Source: JANWXD01 sp037446115
GTDB taxonomy: Bacteria > Acidobacteriota > Terriglobia > Bryobacterales > Bryobacteraceae
NCBI GenBank assembly: GCA_037446115.1
Contig: JBBIJF010000011.1
Coordinates: forward strand, 1 to 64,000
Length of the DNA: 64,000 nt
Direction: 5' to 3'
The notes beneath the pieces were generated by a model, which was not told the origin of the DNA, did no database searches, and saw only the letters and a list, made by a program, of their open reading frames with translations. Position 1 is the first letter of the stretch. Every line of letters begins with the position of its first letter. This document shows positions 52,996 through 61,559 of this stretch, piece after piece. Position numbers and translations under genes: made by a program.

Positions 52996-53264
52996 GACGA
53001 CTCAAATTGAGCGCCGTAGTCTCCCTCCCGGGTCTGGGTTTCCGATCCACTTCAGCTCTGACCGGCCTACCGGCTGAGTGGGGTCATCCTGTCTGGATGC
53101 TCCCGGCGAGTCTCCGTAGTTTTGGGCATCACGATTCTGGAGAGCTTGGAAGTTGATGGTGCCGCCTGGCAGTGAAGCCCGCCGTCGTTATTCTGCACAT
53201 GCCAGGCGCGCGAGCATCGAGTCGGCCGGAGAGGTTTCGCTTCCCAGTTGAAGACCCACCGTGT
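52996..53264. other. Intergenic region between attachment site and tRNA-Arg
   Basis: About 270 bases of host sequence just outside the prophage. No gene or terminator is recognised. Confidence 0.45.
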
Positions 53265-53341
53265 TGGCGCGCCTGGAGAGATTCGAACTCCCGACCTTCT
53301 GGTTCGTAGCCAGACGCTCTATCCAACTGAGCTACAGGCGC
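53265..53341 (-). tRNA. tRNA-Arg (anticodon ACG)
   Basis: Minus strand, 77 bases with encoded CCA (53267-53265). Acceptor GCGCCTG pairs with CAGGCGC. The D-arm contains AGCTCAGTTGGATAGAGC. The anticodon arm TCTGG-CTACGAA-CCAGA gives anticodon ACG, whose A is normally edited to inosine. The T-arm has GGGAG-TTCGAAT-CTCTC, with a G-T pair. All four arms fold normally, so it is intact. Confidence 0.95.
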
Positions 53342-53485
53342 GCTACCCCTATTGTAGCGACTTGGAGCGGGCGCGGGAAAGGCTCAGCCGGTTGTCCGCG
53401 CTTCCGGCCAACCCCGAATCCCTTCGGCTTGACCCCGACCAGCGTTCCCGCCTCAGCCCTCACTGCTGCCGCACGGAGGCGCCGC

Positions 53486-54619
53486 TCACGGTTCAGGTGT
53501 TCCCGGCGGCAGACCGCCCCTGCGACCGGGACCTCCGCGCGGCTCTTCGAGCGGATCCCTCTCATCGGAAACACCGGCAGCCCGAACCATCTGGGAGCCG
53601 GGGTAGAACGCCATCCACGCGAAGGCGAAATAGACCCCGTGCCGGACCGGTGTCAGCCGCTTTCCCGCCAGTGGGCCGGCTGTGGCCGTCCCTGCAACCG
53701 TCCACGTACTGCCGGTCTGTTTATCCACGATTCGGCCGTCCCTGCGCCGAAAGCTCAGACGCCGGCCTTCGAGCTCCGGGGAAAACACACCCACCGTACC
53801 CACAGCGCGGGACCGGGCAATTTGCCGCTCATCCAGGGCCGTGAGTGTCTCGGGCTCGAAGAAGATGACGTACCGCAGGCTCCCGAGGCGGTCTTCGAGC
53901 ACCCCTGCCCGCCGCAACAGCTCAAAAGGGTAGGCCTTGCTTTTGCCTTCCGCGGTGAGCGCCACTACGCGCTCAAGCCGGTTGCGCGACTCGTACCCTA
54001 CGTAGGGATTCTCGCCGTAGGGTCGCTCGTGGCCCGTGTGCCGGCTCAGGACCTGGCCCTGGGGGAAGACCTCGCAGAAAGTGCCAAATGCAAGCGTCTG
54101 GCTGGGCAACAAGGCCAGCGTTTTTCCGGTCAGGGTTCCTACGATCGCCTCGCCGGTCACCTGCTGCCACAACGAGTCCGTCTGCCGGTCGTACATCACC
54201 ATGTCGCTGTGGCGCAGCATGCCCGAAACGCCGAAGTCATGAACCCGGCCATCCACGCGGCGATCGAACACCAGCGCGCTGTTGCACAGAGGACAGTAGC
54301 TCACCAGAATCGGCAGATCGCCCATCTGGTCGTTGACGAGTTCGTGCCAGATGAGAATCTGAAGAGGGTACGCGCGCGCCTGACCGGCATGCTCGACGAC
54401 AAGGACCGGCTCCTTCGGGTGGAGCCAGGAGGAGGCATCGCGGCAGGAGATGAAAACCGGCTGATCAATCGCCGGAATGCCGTCCTTCGGCGGACCGCCG
54501 AGCCTTAGCTCCGAAAGATCAATGGATTTTTTCGAAAGATCCGTCCGCCAGTTTCCCGGACTCAGCTGCGCCCACAGGCCAGGCGCGGCCAATGCTACGA
54601 GCAGAACACACCATCGCAT
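53486..54619 (-). CDS. DUF3179 domain secreted protein
   Basis: 377 residues with a signal peptide (MRWCVLLVALAAPGLWAQ). Shows the DUF3179 hallmarks DGIPAIDQPVFISCRDASSW, YPLQILIWHELVNDQMGDLP, ILVSYCPLCNSALVFDR with the CPLC pair, and LWQQVTGEAIVGTLTGKTL. The family is widespread, exported and of unknown function; the cysteines could bind a metal or form a disulfide. Not linked to the phage. It is transcribed toward tRNA-Arg and appears monocistronic. Confidence 0.88.
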   Translation of the reverse strand: MRWCVLLVALAAPGLWAQLSPGNWRTDLSKKSIDLSELRLGGPPKDGIPAIDQPVFISCRDASSWLHPKEPVLVVEHAGQARAYPLQILIWHELVNDQMGDLPILVSYCPLCNSALVFDRRVDGRVHDFGVSGMLRHSDMVMYDRQTDSLWQQVTGEAIVGTLTGKTLALLPSQTLAFGTFCEVFPQGQVLSRHTGHERPYGENPYVGYESRNRLERVVALTAEGKSKAYPFELLRRAGVLEDRLGSLRYVIFFEPETLTALDERQIARSRAVGTVGVFSPELEGRRLSFRRRDGRIVDKQTGSTWTVAGTATAGPLAGKRLTPVRHGVYFAFAWMAFYPGSQMVRAAGVSDERDPLEEPRGGPGRRGGLPPGTPEP

Positions 54620-54679
54620 CGAGCCCCCCTTGACCGTGTTCGCAATGTCGCACGGGGAAGTTACGGCGCTCCACTCTTG

Positions 54680-55210
54680 CTACGGTGTCCTTTCCGTGTG
54701 GGGCTGCGGGTCGCTCAAGTGGCGGTAAAAGCCGAGATCTTCGTGCGTCATCTGTTTGGTGGCGTAAACGATCTGTCCGGTGTGTCCCGCAAAATGCTCG
54801 ACAACGTGGTAGACCGCCTCGAGCACCGTTACATCGTAGTTTTGCACGCGGGTGCGGTCCTTCAGCCGTTCGGGCGGCAGCGCCCGCAAAACTGCCGTGG
54901 CCTGTCGCACCGTGGCGTCCAGCTGTTCAGAGAGTTCCTGCGGCCCCGGGCCGCCGCGCGCTCGAAACTCGCTGTCCCGCTCGCGGACGTCCGGCCAGCC
55001 CGCGATCCCGAATCCCACCCACTGGCGGACGTTTCCGCACAGATGCAGCACGAGATTAGCCACAGCGTTCTCGCTTTCCGATCCGCGAGCCCAGACCTGC
55101 TCCGGCGTGAGCCGCTCGAGACAGGCTCGAATCCGTCCGGCGAGCTGGGTCAGCTTCTCGATGGAAAACCGCAGGAAAAGCTCGCCCAGTTGCGCGTCCA
55201 TGGGCAGCAT
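54680..55210 (-). CDS. DinB-like / DUF1572-type four-helix protein
   Basis: 176 residues from ATG 55210; the much longer frame upstream is antisense to ruvB and not real. The sequence is helical, with VLHLCGNVRQWVGFGIAG and a final HVVEHFAGHTGQIVYATKQM that carry the spaced histidines of the DinB/YfiT metal site. Such proteins are often thiol transferases or stress proteins, with function unknown for most members. Stop lies about 60 bases from the DUF3179 start. Confidence 0.75.
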   Translation of the reverse strand: MLPMDAQLGELFLRFSIEKLTQLAGRIRACLERLTPEQVWARGSESENAVANLVLHLCGNVRQWVGFGIAGWPDVRERDSEFRARGGPGPQELSEQLDATVRQATAVLRALPPERLKDRTRVQNYDVTVLEAVYHVVEHFAGHTGQIVYATKQMTHEDLGFYRHLSDPQPHTERTP

Positions 55211-55264
55211 TATAGTCCGCTGCTCACCTCCGGGCAGTATCATGGAAAAGTGGGAGGTGTGAGG

Positions 55265-55621
55265 ATGCCGAATCGTCCGGCGATGCTCGTCATGGTGGTC
55301 TTCGCCCTGATCCTTGCGGTGCTTCCCCCAGCCTTGGCGCAGGAAGCTGCCGAAAAGGCTGCCGTCCCCGAGGCCTTGGGGCCCCGGGAGACGATCTCCG
55401 GAACGATTAGCATGGTCTTTCCGGACAAGAAGTTGCTGGTGGTGACCACGGCCAAGGGAGTTCCCCTGAACTTCGTCGTTGGACCCGGAACCCGGATCAG
55501 ATCCGGCGAACAGCGCCTCAAGCTCAACGACCTGACGGGCCGGGTCAATCAGAAAGTGTCGGTCACTTTCGTGCCGACGAGGCGGGGCAACCTGGCCCGG
55601 ACGGTCGAGGTGAGCGGCTAA
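55265..55621 (+). CDS. Small exported hypothetical protein
   Basis: 118 residues from ATG 55265 with GGGAGG upstream, divergent from the DinB-like gene by 54 bases. Signal peptide MLVMVVFALILAVLPPALAQ. The mature part is a small beta-barrel-like domain (TISGTISMVFPDKKLLVVTT, GTRIRSGEQRLKLNDLTGRV) resembling OB-type domains of periplasmic proteins. No family name can be given. A strong terminator follows 100 bases later. Confidence 0.65.
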   Translation: MPNRPAMLVMVVFALILAVLPPALAQEAAEKAAVPEALGPRETISGTISMVFPDKKLLVVTTAKGVPLNFVVGPGTRIRSGEQRLKLNDLTGRVNQKVSVTFVPTRRGNLARTVEVSG

Positions 55622-55724
55622 GCCTCGAAGGGACAATCGGTTGAGAGCGTAAAATTTTTTGGGGCAAGCTTGTAACCTTTCGGGCCCGCCTTTCGTTATT
55701 ACAGACAAATCCCCGTTACGACAA

Positions 55725-55770
55725 GCGGGCGCTCCCTCCAACTTCCCCACAAGCGCCCGCGTTTCTTTTT
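55725..55770 (+). terminator. Intrinsic terminator
   Basis: Stem GCGGGCGCT (55725-55733) pairs with AGCGCCCGC (55752-55760), with an 18-base loop, followed by GTTTCTTTTT. It ends the transcript of the small exported protein and lies before ruvB. Confidence 0.8.
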
Positions 55771-55819
55771 GGCAGCCGCCTGCTCGGACGGCCCGCCGGC
55801 TACGGTAATCTAGAACAGA

Positions 55820-56848
55820 GTGCGCGAGAAGGGAATCGTCTCTCCGGCGCGGCGCGAGGACGAGCAGCAGTTTGAGACCACATTGCGCCCCCGCCGGCTG
55901 GACGAGTTCACAGGGCAGGCGAAGGTCAAAGAAATCCTCGCAATCGCCATCCAGGCGGCGCGGCAGCGCGGCGAGGCCCTGGACCACGTGTTGCTTTGCG
56001 GTCCGCCCGGACTGGGCAAGACAACACTGGCCGCCATCATCTCCAACGAACTCGACGTCGGCTTTGAACAGACCTCCGGGCCGATCCTGCAAAAGAAGCT
56101 GGATCTGACCGGGATCCTGAGCAATATCCGGCCGCGGCAGGTCTTCTTCATCGACGAGATCCACCGTCTGCTGCCGGACGTCGAGGAGATGCTCTACGCG
56201 GCCCTGGAGGATTTTCGCGTGGACATCCTCATCGGCACGGGACCCGGGGCCCGCACGCACGCGCTGCCCCTTCCGCGATTCACGGCGGTGGGAGCCACCA
56301 CGCGCCAGGGTCTGATCAGCGCTCCGCTGCGCGGACGCTTCGGGCTCGTGTTGCGCCTCAACCATTACGATGTCGAAGAGCTGACGGAAATTGTCCGCCG
56401 CTCGGCGCGCCTTCTCCAGGTCGAAATCGAGGAAGAGGGAGCGCGTGAGATCGCGCGCCGCAGCCGCGGTACGCCGCGGATCGCCAACCGCTTGTTGCGC
56501 CGGGTGCGGGACTATGCTCAGGTGCGGGCGGACGGCCGCATCACGCGTGAGGTCGCTTCGACGGCTCTCGATCTGCTGGAAGTGGATCGGTTCGGACTGG
56601 ACGAGATTGACCAGAAAATCATGCTCACGGTTCTCGACAAGTACGGAGGCGGGCCTGTAGGGTTGAACACCATTGCGGCTTCCATTGACGAAGAGCCCGA
56701 CACCATCGAAGAAGTCTATGAGCCCTACTTGATCCAGCTCGGCTTCCTGGACCGCACCCCGCGGGGCCGCGTGGCGACTCAGCGCGCTTTCGAATATTTC
56801 GGCGTCACGCCCCGCAGCCGCGGAGGCCTTCAAAGCACGCTGTTTTGA
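55820..56848 (+). CDS. ruvB: Holliday junction branch migration ATPase RuvB
   Basis: 342 residues from GTG 55820. Complete RuvB: TTLRPRRLDEFTGQ, Walker A LLCGPPGLGKTTLAAIIS, the RuvB-specific QTSGPILQKKLDLTGILSNI, Walker B VFFIDEIHRL, sensor GATTRQGLISAPLRGRFG and the C-terminal winged helix ending YFGVTPRSRG. It forms hexameric rings that drive branch migration with RuvA during recombinational repair. ruvA and ruvC are not adjacent. folK follows after 6 bases. Confidence 0.97.
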   Translation: MREKGIVSPARREDEQQFETTLRPRRLDEFTGQAKVKEILAIAIQAARQRGEALDHVLLCGPPGLGKTTLAAIISNELDVGFEQTSGPILQKKLDLTGILSNIRPRQVFFIDEIHRLLPDVEEMLYAALEDFRVDILIGTGPGARTHALPLPRFTAVGATTRQGLISAPLRGRFGLVLRLNHYDVEELTEIVRRSARLLQVEIEEEGAREIARRSRGTPRIANRLLRRVRDYAQVRADGRITREVASTALDLLEVDRFGLDEIDQKIMLTVLDKYGGGPVGLNTIAASIDEEPDTIEEVYEPYLIQLGFLDRTPRGRVATQRAFEYFGVTPRSRGGLQSTLF

Positions 56849-56854
56849 GGTGCG

Positions 56855-57361
56855 ATGAAGGTCGTGTACCTTTCGCTGGGCTCGAATTTGGGCGACCGCG
56901 AGGCAATGCTCCGGGAGGCGATCCGGCGGCTGGAATCGCCGCAACTGCACATCCGGCGCGTCTCTTCCGTGTACGAAACCGAACCGCAGGACTTTCGGGA
57001 GCAACCGTGGTTTCTGAACGTGGTTGTGGAAGCCGAAACCGGGTTGTTCCCCTTGCAGCTTCTCGGGCTCGTCCGCAAGGTCGAACTGGGGCTCGGCCGG
57101 CGCCGCTTTGTCGTCAAGGGCCCGCGCACCATAGACATTGACATCCTGCTTTACGGCGGCTTCGTCATTGACAGGCCGGAACTTGCCATACCGCACCTGC
57201 GCATGACCGAACGGCGCTTTGTCCTTGAGCCTATGGTCGAACTGGCGCCCGAATTGCGCCATCCGGTGCTGCGGCGCACCATGCGGGAGCTGCTGGCATC
57301 CACGATGGGACAAACCGTCAGGCGGCTGGGCCCCTTACTGCCGGCGTGTCCGCCTGCCTAG
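56855..57361 (+). CDS. folK: 2-amino-4-hydroxy-6-hydroxymethyldihydropteridine pyrophosphokinase
   Basis: 168 residues; transfers pyrophosphate from ATP to hydroxymethyl-dihydropterin in folate synthesis. Motifs are complete: YLSLGSNLGDREAMLREAIR, SSVYETEPQ, QPWFLNVVVEAET, GPRTIDIDILLYG with the metal-binding Asp pair, and ELAIPHLRMTERRFVLEPMV. Length is typical. It is probably co-transcribed with ruvB (6-base gap). Confidence 0.96.
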   Translation: MKVVYLSLGSNLGDREAMLREAIRRLESPQLHIRRVSSVYETEPQDFREQPWFLNVVVEAETGLFPLQLLGLVRKVELGLGRRRFVVKGPRTIDIDILLYGGFVIDRPELAIPHLRMTERRFVLEPMVELAPELRHPVLRRTMRELLASTMGQTVRRLGPLLPACPPA

Positions 57362-57459
57362 GGTTGTCTGTCCTTCGGCCGGCGTCGGGCATTACCGGTC
57401 CCGGGGGCGTCTTTGAGCACCGCAGCCGGGGCTCGGAACCGAGCCGTTAGGATGGTCCA

Positions 57460-58749
57460 ATGCGCGACTTCGCGACCTTGCTTCGGAGCAACGCCGCTTA
57501 TCGCCGCCTCTGGCTGGCGCAGATCATCAGCGAAGTCGGCGATTACTTCAATAACGTCGCCGTTTTCAGTCTCGCGCTTGAGCGCACGGGATCCGGTCTG
57601 GTGGTTAGCGGGATCATGCTGGCGCGGGCGATACCTGCGGTGGCTGCGGGACCGCTGGCCGGGGTGTTGCTAGACCGTTACGATCGCAAGCAGATCATGG
57701 TCCTCAGCGATCTGGTCCGTGCTGCGGTTGCGGCGGCGTTCGTGCTGGCCGTGGAGGCGCCCGGTACGTGGCCGCTTTACGCGCTGAGCGCCGCCTTGAT
57801 GTTCGCCTCTCCGTTTTTTACCAGCGGGCGCAGTGCCATCCTTCCCGCCATCACGTCTCCGGAAGAGTTACATACTGCCAACTCGGTGACACAGACCACC
57901 TCATGGGCCACGATTGCGGCGGGAGCCATGCTGGGCGGACTGAGCGCCGCAAAATTCGGGTATGCCTGGGCGTTCTGGTTCAACGCCGGCTCGTTTCTGA
58001 TCTCGGCACTGCTCGTTGCCCGGATTCGCTCTCCCCGGAAAGACTTACGGGCGCAGGGTTCGGCCCCGCGGCCGGTTCTACGGCCCTGGAGTGAATATCG
58101 CCAGGGCCTTCGCTACATCGGGTCGGTACCGCTGATCCTGGGCGTGACCTTGCTGCACGTCGGGTGGGCTGCCGGAGGCGGAGCGGCCCAGATTTTGTTT
58201 GCGCTGTTCGGCGAGCAAGTCTTCGGCCGGGGGGCGGCCGGCATCGGCACGATCTGGGGGTTTGCGGGGCTGGGGTTGCTGGTAGGCGGTGCGCTGGGAC
58301 ACCTGGCGGGCAAGCGCACGGCCTATCGGGAGTACAAGCGCGTCGTGGCGGCGTCCTACCTCGTTCACGGCGCCGCTTATGTGGCCTTCAGCCTGGCGGA
58401 AACGTATGCCGCCGCGCTGGCGTGGATTGCCCTCTCACGGGTGGGAATGGCGGTGTGCTCGGTTCTGAACTACTCTCAGCTTCTGCGCCACACCGATGAC
58501 GCCTTCCGCGGCCGGGTTTTCGCCACGCTGGAGGCGGCACGCTGGGCGGCGATGATGTTCTCGATGGCCGCTGCGGGCCTCGCTTCGGAGCACTACAGTC
58601 CACGGGCGATCGGCGTCGTGGCAGGCGCGCTCGGTTGCCTCACCGCGCTGGCTTGGGCGGGGGCGGACTTGCACGGCAAACTGCCGGAGCCGCCCGAGCA
58701 GCGACCAGCGGTCGAGGAACCGGGGCTGCCCTCCGGGCCCCAGGGCTGA
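57460..58749 (+). CDS. Major facilitator superfamily transporter, probable exporter
   Basis: 429 residues with about twelve hydrophobic segments. The N-terminus FATLLRSNAAYRRLWLAQII then SEVGDYFNNVA and the loop GVLLDRYDRKQIMVLSDLVR match the EntS/multidrug-type MFS group. The region around residue 130 (FTSGRSAILPAITSPEELHT) is typical of the same group. Substrate is unknown. It stands about 100 bases after folK and converges on ppdK. Confidence 0.88.
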   Translation: MRDFATLLRSNAAYRRLWLAQIISEVGDYFNNVAVFSLALERTGSGLVVSGIMLARAIPAVAAGPLAGVLLDRYDRKQIMVLSDLVRAAVAAAFVLAVEAPGTWPLYALSAALMFASPFFTSGRSAILPAITSPEELHTANSVTQTTSWATIAAGAMLGGLSAAKFGYAWAFWFNAGSFLISALLVARIRSPRKDLRAQGSAPRPVLRPWSEYRQGLRYIGSVPLILGVTLLHVGWAAGGGAAQILFALFGEQVFGRGAAGIGTIWGFAGLGLLVGGALGHLAGKRTAYREYKRVVAASYLVHGAAYVAFSLAETYAAALAWIALSRVGMAVCSVLNYSQLLRHTDDAFRGRVFATLEAARWAAMMFSMAAAGLASEHYSPRAIGVVAGALGCLTALAWAGADLHGKLPEPPEQRPAVEEPGLPSGPQG

Positions 58750-58801
58750 GGAAGTTTCACGCCGCCGGGAGATACCTTAGGGCGCGCCGGCGGGAGCCGG
58801 C

Positions 58802-61543
58802 CTATGCCGTCCGCATCAGTTCCGCTTTGGCTTCCGCCGCGCCTGCGGCGATCGCCGCCTGGGCGGCGGCCAGCCGCGCGATCGGCACGCGGTAGGGCGA
58901 GCACGACACGTAGTTCATGCCCACGCGGTAGCAAAACTCCACCGAACTCGGCTCGCCGCCGTGCTCACCGCAGATGCCGACTTCCAGATCCGGCCGCGTC
59001 TTCCGGCCAAGGTCCACGCCCATGCGGATGAGCTTGCCTACGCCTTCCTGGTCGAGCACCGCGAACGGGTCGGCCTTGAAGATCTTCTTCTCCTCGTAAT
59101 CTTTGGAGAACTTCACGTAGTCATCGCGGGAGAGGCCCATCGTGGTCTGCGTCAAATCGTTGGTGCCGAAGCTGAAGAACTCGGCCTCTTCCGCGATGCG
59201 GTCGGCGGTGAGCGCCGCACGCGGAATCTCGATCATGGTTCCGATCATGTATTTGAGGTCCGTAACGCCGCTCTTGGCGAGCACGTCGCGCGCTACGCGC
59301 TCCACGATCCGTTTTTGATGGGCCAGTTCCTCGACGCTGCCCACCAGCGGGATCATCACCTCCGGGATCACGTTGATCCCTTTCTTCTTGACCTGCACGG
59401 CAGCCTCGAAAATCGCCCGCGCCTGCATCTCGGTAATTTCCGGATAGGTGATCCCGAGCCGGCAGCCGCGGTGCCCGAGCATGGGATTGAACTCGTGCAG
59501 GGCCTCGACCCGCTTGAGCAGCTCCGGAAGGCGCTTCTTGAGCTCGCCGACCTTCACGCCATACCGCTCGGCCATCTCGCGCTTGGTCTTCAGGTCGGCA
59601 TGCGGCAGCCGCGCGATGTCCACCATGAGCTCCTCGCGCTTGGGCACGAACTCGTGGAGCGGCGGGTCGAGCGTGCGGATCACCACCGGATAGCCGTCCA
59701 TCACTTCGAACAGACCGGCGAAATCTTTCCGCTGCAACGGCAGCAGCCGGGCGAGCGCCTTGCGCCGGGCCTTTTCATCTTCGGCCAGAATCATGGCCTG
59801 CATGTGTTCGATCCGACCGGGGCCGAAAAACATGTGTTCGGTGCGGCACAGACCGATGCCCTCGGCCCCGAAGCGCCGGGCCACTTTGGCGTCGCGCGGG
59901 ATGTCGGCGTTGGCGCGCACGCCAAAGCTTCCGCGGAACTCGTCGGCCCAGCTCATGAACTTGGCCAGAACGCCTGAGGAGGGATCCGGCTCGACGGTCA
60001 CTGCCTGCCCGGCAAACACCTCCCCGGTGGTGCCGTCTATCGAAATCCAGTCTCCCTCCCGGAGCACGACGTCGCTGTCGCGCACGGCCAGCCGTTTGTT
60101 GCGTTCGTCCACCACCAAAGCTTCCGCTCCCGCCACGCAAGGAGTACCCATACCGCGCGCCACCACGGCCGCATGGCTCGTCATGCCGCCGCGCGAGGTG
60201 AGGATCCCCTTGGCCACTTCCATTCCATGAATGTCATCGGGAACGGTTTCCTTGCGGACGAGAATCACGGGACCCTTCTTGGCCGCCTCCACGGCTTCGT
60301 CCGCAGTGAAGACGATGCGCCCGACGGCGGCGCCGGGCGAAGCCGGCAGGCCCGTGGCGATCCTCTTGAGGTTCTTCCGCGAGGCCGCGTCGATCACCGG
60401 GTGCAGGAGCTGGTCCAGCTGGTTCGGCTCCACGCGCATGAGGGCTTCCTCTTTGGTGATCAGCCCTTCCTCGACCATGTCCACGGCGATCTTCACCGCC
60501 GCCGGGCCCGTGCGCTTGCCGTTGCGCGTCTGCAGCATGTAGAGCTTGCCTTCCTGAATGGTGAACTCAAAATCCTGCACGTCCCGGTAGTGCCGTTCCA
60601 GGTTAGCGGTGATCTGGCGGAGTTGCTCGTAAACCTCCGGCATGAGAGTCCGCAGTTCCTGGATGGGTTTGGGCGTGCGGATGCCTGCCACGACGTCCTC
60701 GCCCTGGGCATTGATCAGGAACTCACCGTAAAACTCTTTTTCGCCTGTAGCAGGGTTCCGGGTGAAGCCTACTCCCGTGGCCGAGGTTTCACCCAGATTG
60801 CCGAAGACCATGGCTTGCACGTTCACCGCCGTGCCCAGGTCGTCAGGAATCTTGTTCATCTTGCGGTAATGGGCCGCCCGCGGATTCCACCAGGAGCGGA
60901 AGACCGCATCGCGCGCCATGGTGAGCTGTTCGTGGGCGTCCTGCGGGAATGGTTTGCCCGTCTTCTTCTGGATCAGCTTTTTGTAGTCGGCGATGACGGC
61001 TTTCAGATCCTCAGCCCCGAGATCCGTGTCGTACTTCGCCTTGACCTTTTTCTTCCGCGCTTCGAAAATGTGCTCGAACTCGTCCTTGGGGATCTCGAGC
61101 ACCACGTTGCCGAACATCTGAATGAAGCGGCGGTAGCAGTCGTAGGCGAAACGCGGATTGCCGCTCTTGCGCGCCAGCGCCTCCACCGTCTGGTCGTTCA
61201 GGCCCAGGTTGAGGATCGTGTCCATCATGCCCGGCATGGAGAACTTGGCGCCGGAGCGGACGCTCACCAGCAGCGGGTTCTCCGTGTCGCCCAGTTTCTG
61301 GCCCGTCTGTTCTTCGAGCCGCGCCAGGGCCTGCGCAATCTCCTCCTCGATTTCCGGAGGCAGCTTGCCGTCGTTGGCGAAGTAGATATTGCAGACCTCC
61401 GTCGAGATGGTGAACCCCGGAGGCACCGGCACGCCGGCCCGGCTCATCTCGGCCAGGCCCGCTCCTTTGCCGCCCAGGATATCCTTCATCGTGCCATCGC
61501 CGTCGGCCGTTCCGTTGCCGAAGGCGTAAACGTATTTCTTCAT
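58802..61543 (-). CDS. ppdK: Pyruvate, phosphate dikinase
   Basis: 913 residues, the normal size. The N-terminal ATP-grasp domain has GGKGAGLAEMSRAGVPVPPG and GMMDTILNLGLND. The swivelling domain has LTSRGGMTSHAAVVARGMGT with the phosphorylated His. The C-terminal barrel has GLCRTEHMFF and VGICGEHGGEPSSV with the catalytic Cys. It interconverts pyruvate and phosphoenolpyruvate with ATP and phosphate. It starts 16 bases after glyS and may be co-transcribed with it. Confidence 0.97.
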   Translation of the reverse strand: MKKYVYAFGNGTADGDGTMKDILGGKGAGLAEMSRAGVPVPPGFTISTEVCNIYFANDGKLPPEIEEEIAQALARLEEQTGQKLGDTENPLLVSVRSGAKFSMPGMMDTILNLGLNDQTVEALARKSGNPRFAYDCYRRFIQMFGNVVLEIPKDEFEHIFEARKKKVKAKYDTDLGAEDLKAVIADYKKLIQKKTGKPFPQDAHEQLTMARDAVFRSWWNPRAAHYRKMNKIPDDLGTAVNVQAMVFGNLGETSATGVGFTRNPATGEKEFYGEFLINAQGEDVVAGIRTPKPIQELRTLMPEVYEQLRQITANLERHYRDVQDFEFTIQEGKLYMLQTRNGKRTGPAAVKIAVDMVEEGLITKEEALMRVEPNQLDQLLHPVIDAASRKNLKRIATGLPASPGAAVGRIVFTADEAVEAAKKGPVILVRKETVPDDIHGMEVAKGILTSRGGMTSHAAVVARGMGTPCVAGAEALVVDERNKRLAVRDSDVVLREGDWISIDGTTGEVFAGQAVTVEPDPSSGVLAKFMSWADEFRGSFGVRANADIPRDAKVARRFGAEGIGLCRTEHMFFGPGRIEHMQAMILAEDEKARRKALARLLPLQRKDFAGLFEVMDGYPVVIRTLDPPLHEFVPKREELMVDIARLPHADLKTKREMAERYGVKVGELKKRLPELLKRVEALHEFNPMLGHRGCRLGITYPEITEMQARAIFEAAVQVKKKGINVIPEVMIPLVGSVEELAHQKRIVERVARDVLAKSGVTDLKYMIGTMIEIPRAALTADRIAEEAEFFSFGTNDLTQTTMGLSRDDYVKFSKDYEEKKIFKADPFAVLDQEGVGKLIRMGVDLGRKTRPDLEVGICGEHGGEPSSVEFCYRVGMNYVSCSPYRVPIARLAAAQAAIAAGAAEAKAELMRTA

Positions 61544-61559
61544 GAGTCTCTCCTTGTGC

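Noticed and set aside
54680..57313. A long minus-strand open frame of 877 codons
   Set aside because: Most of it is antisense to ruvB, folK and the small exported protein, all clear genes. Only the last 176 codons (DinB-like) are real.
58750..58801. GC-rich hairpin between the MFS gene and ppdK as an intrinsic terminator
   Set aside because: The stem is short (GCCGGC arms) and there is no T-run on either strand.
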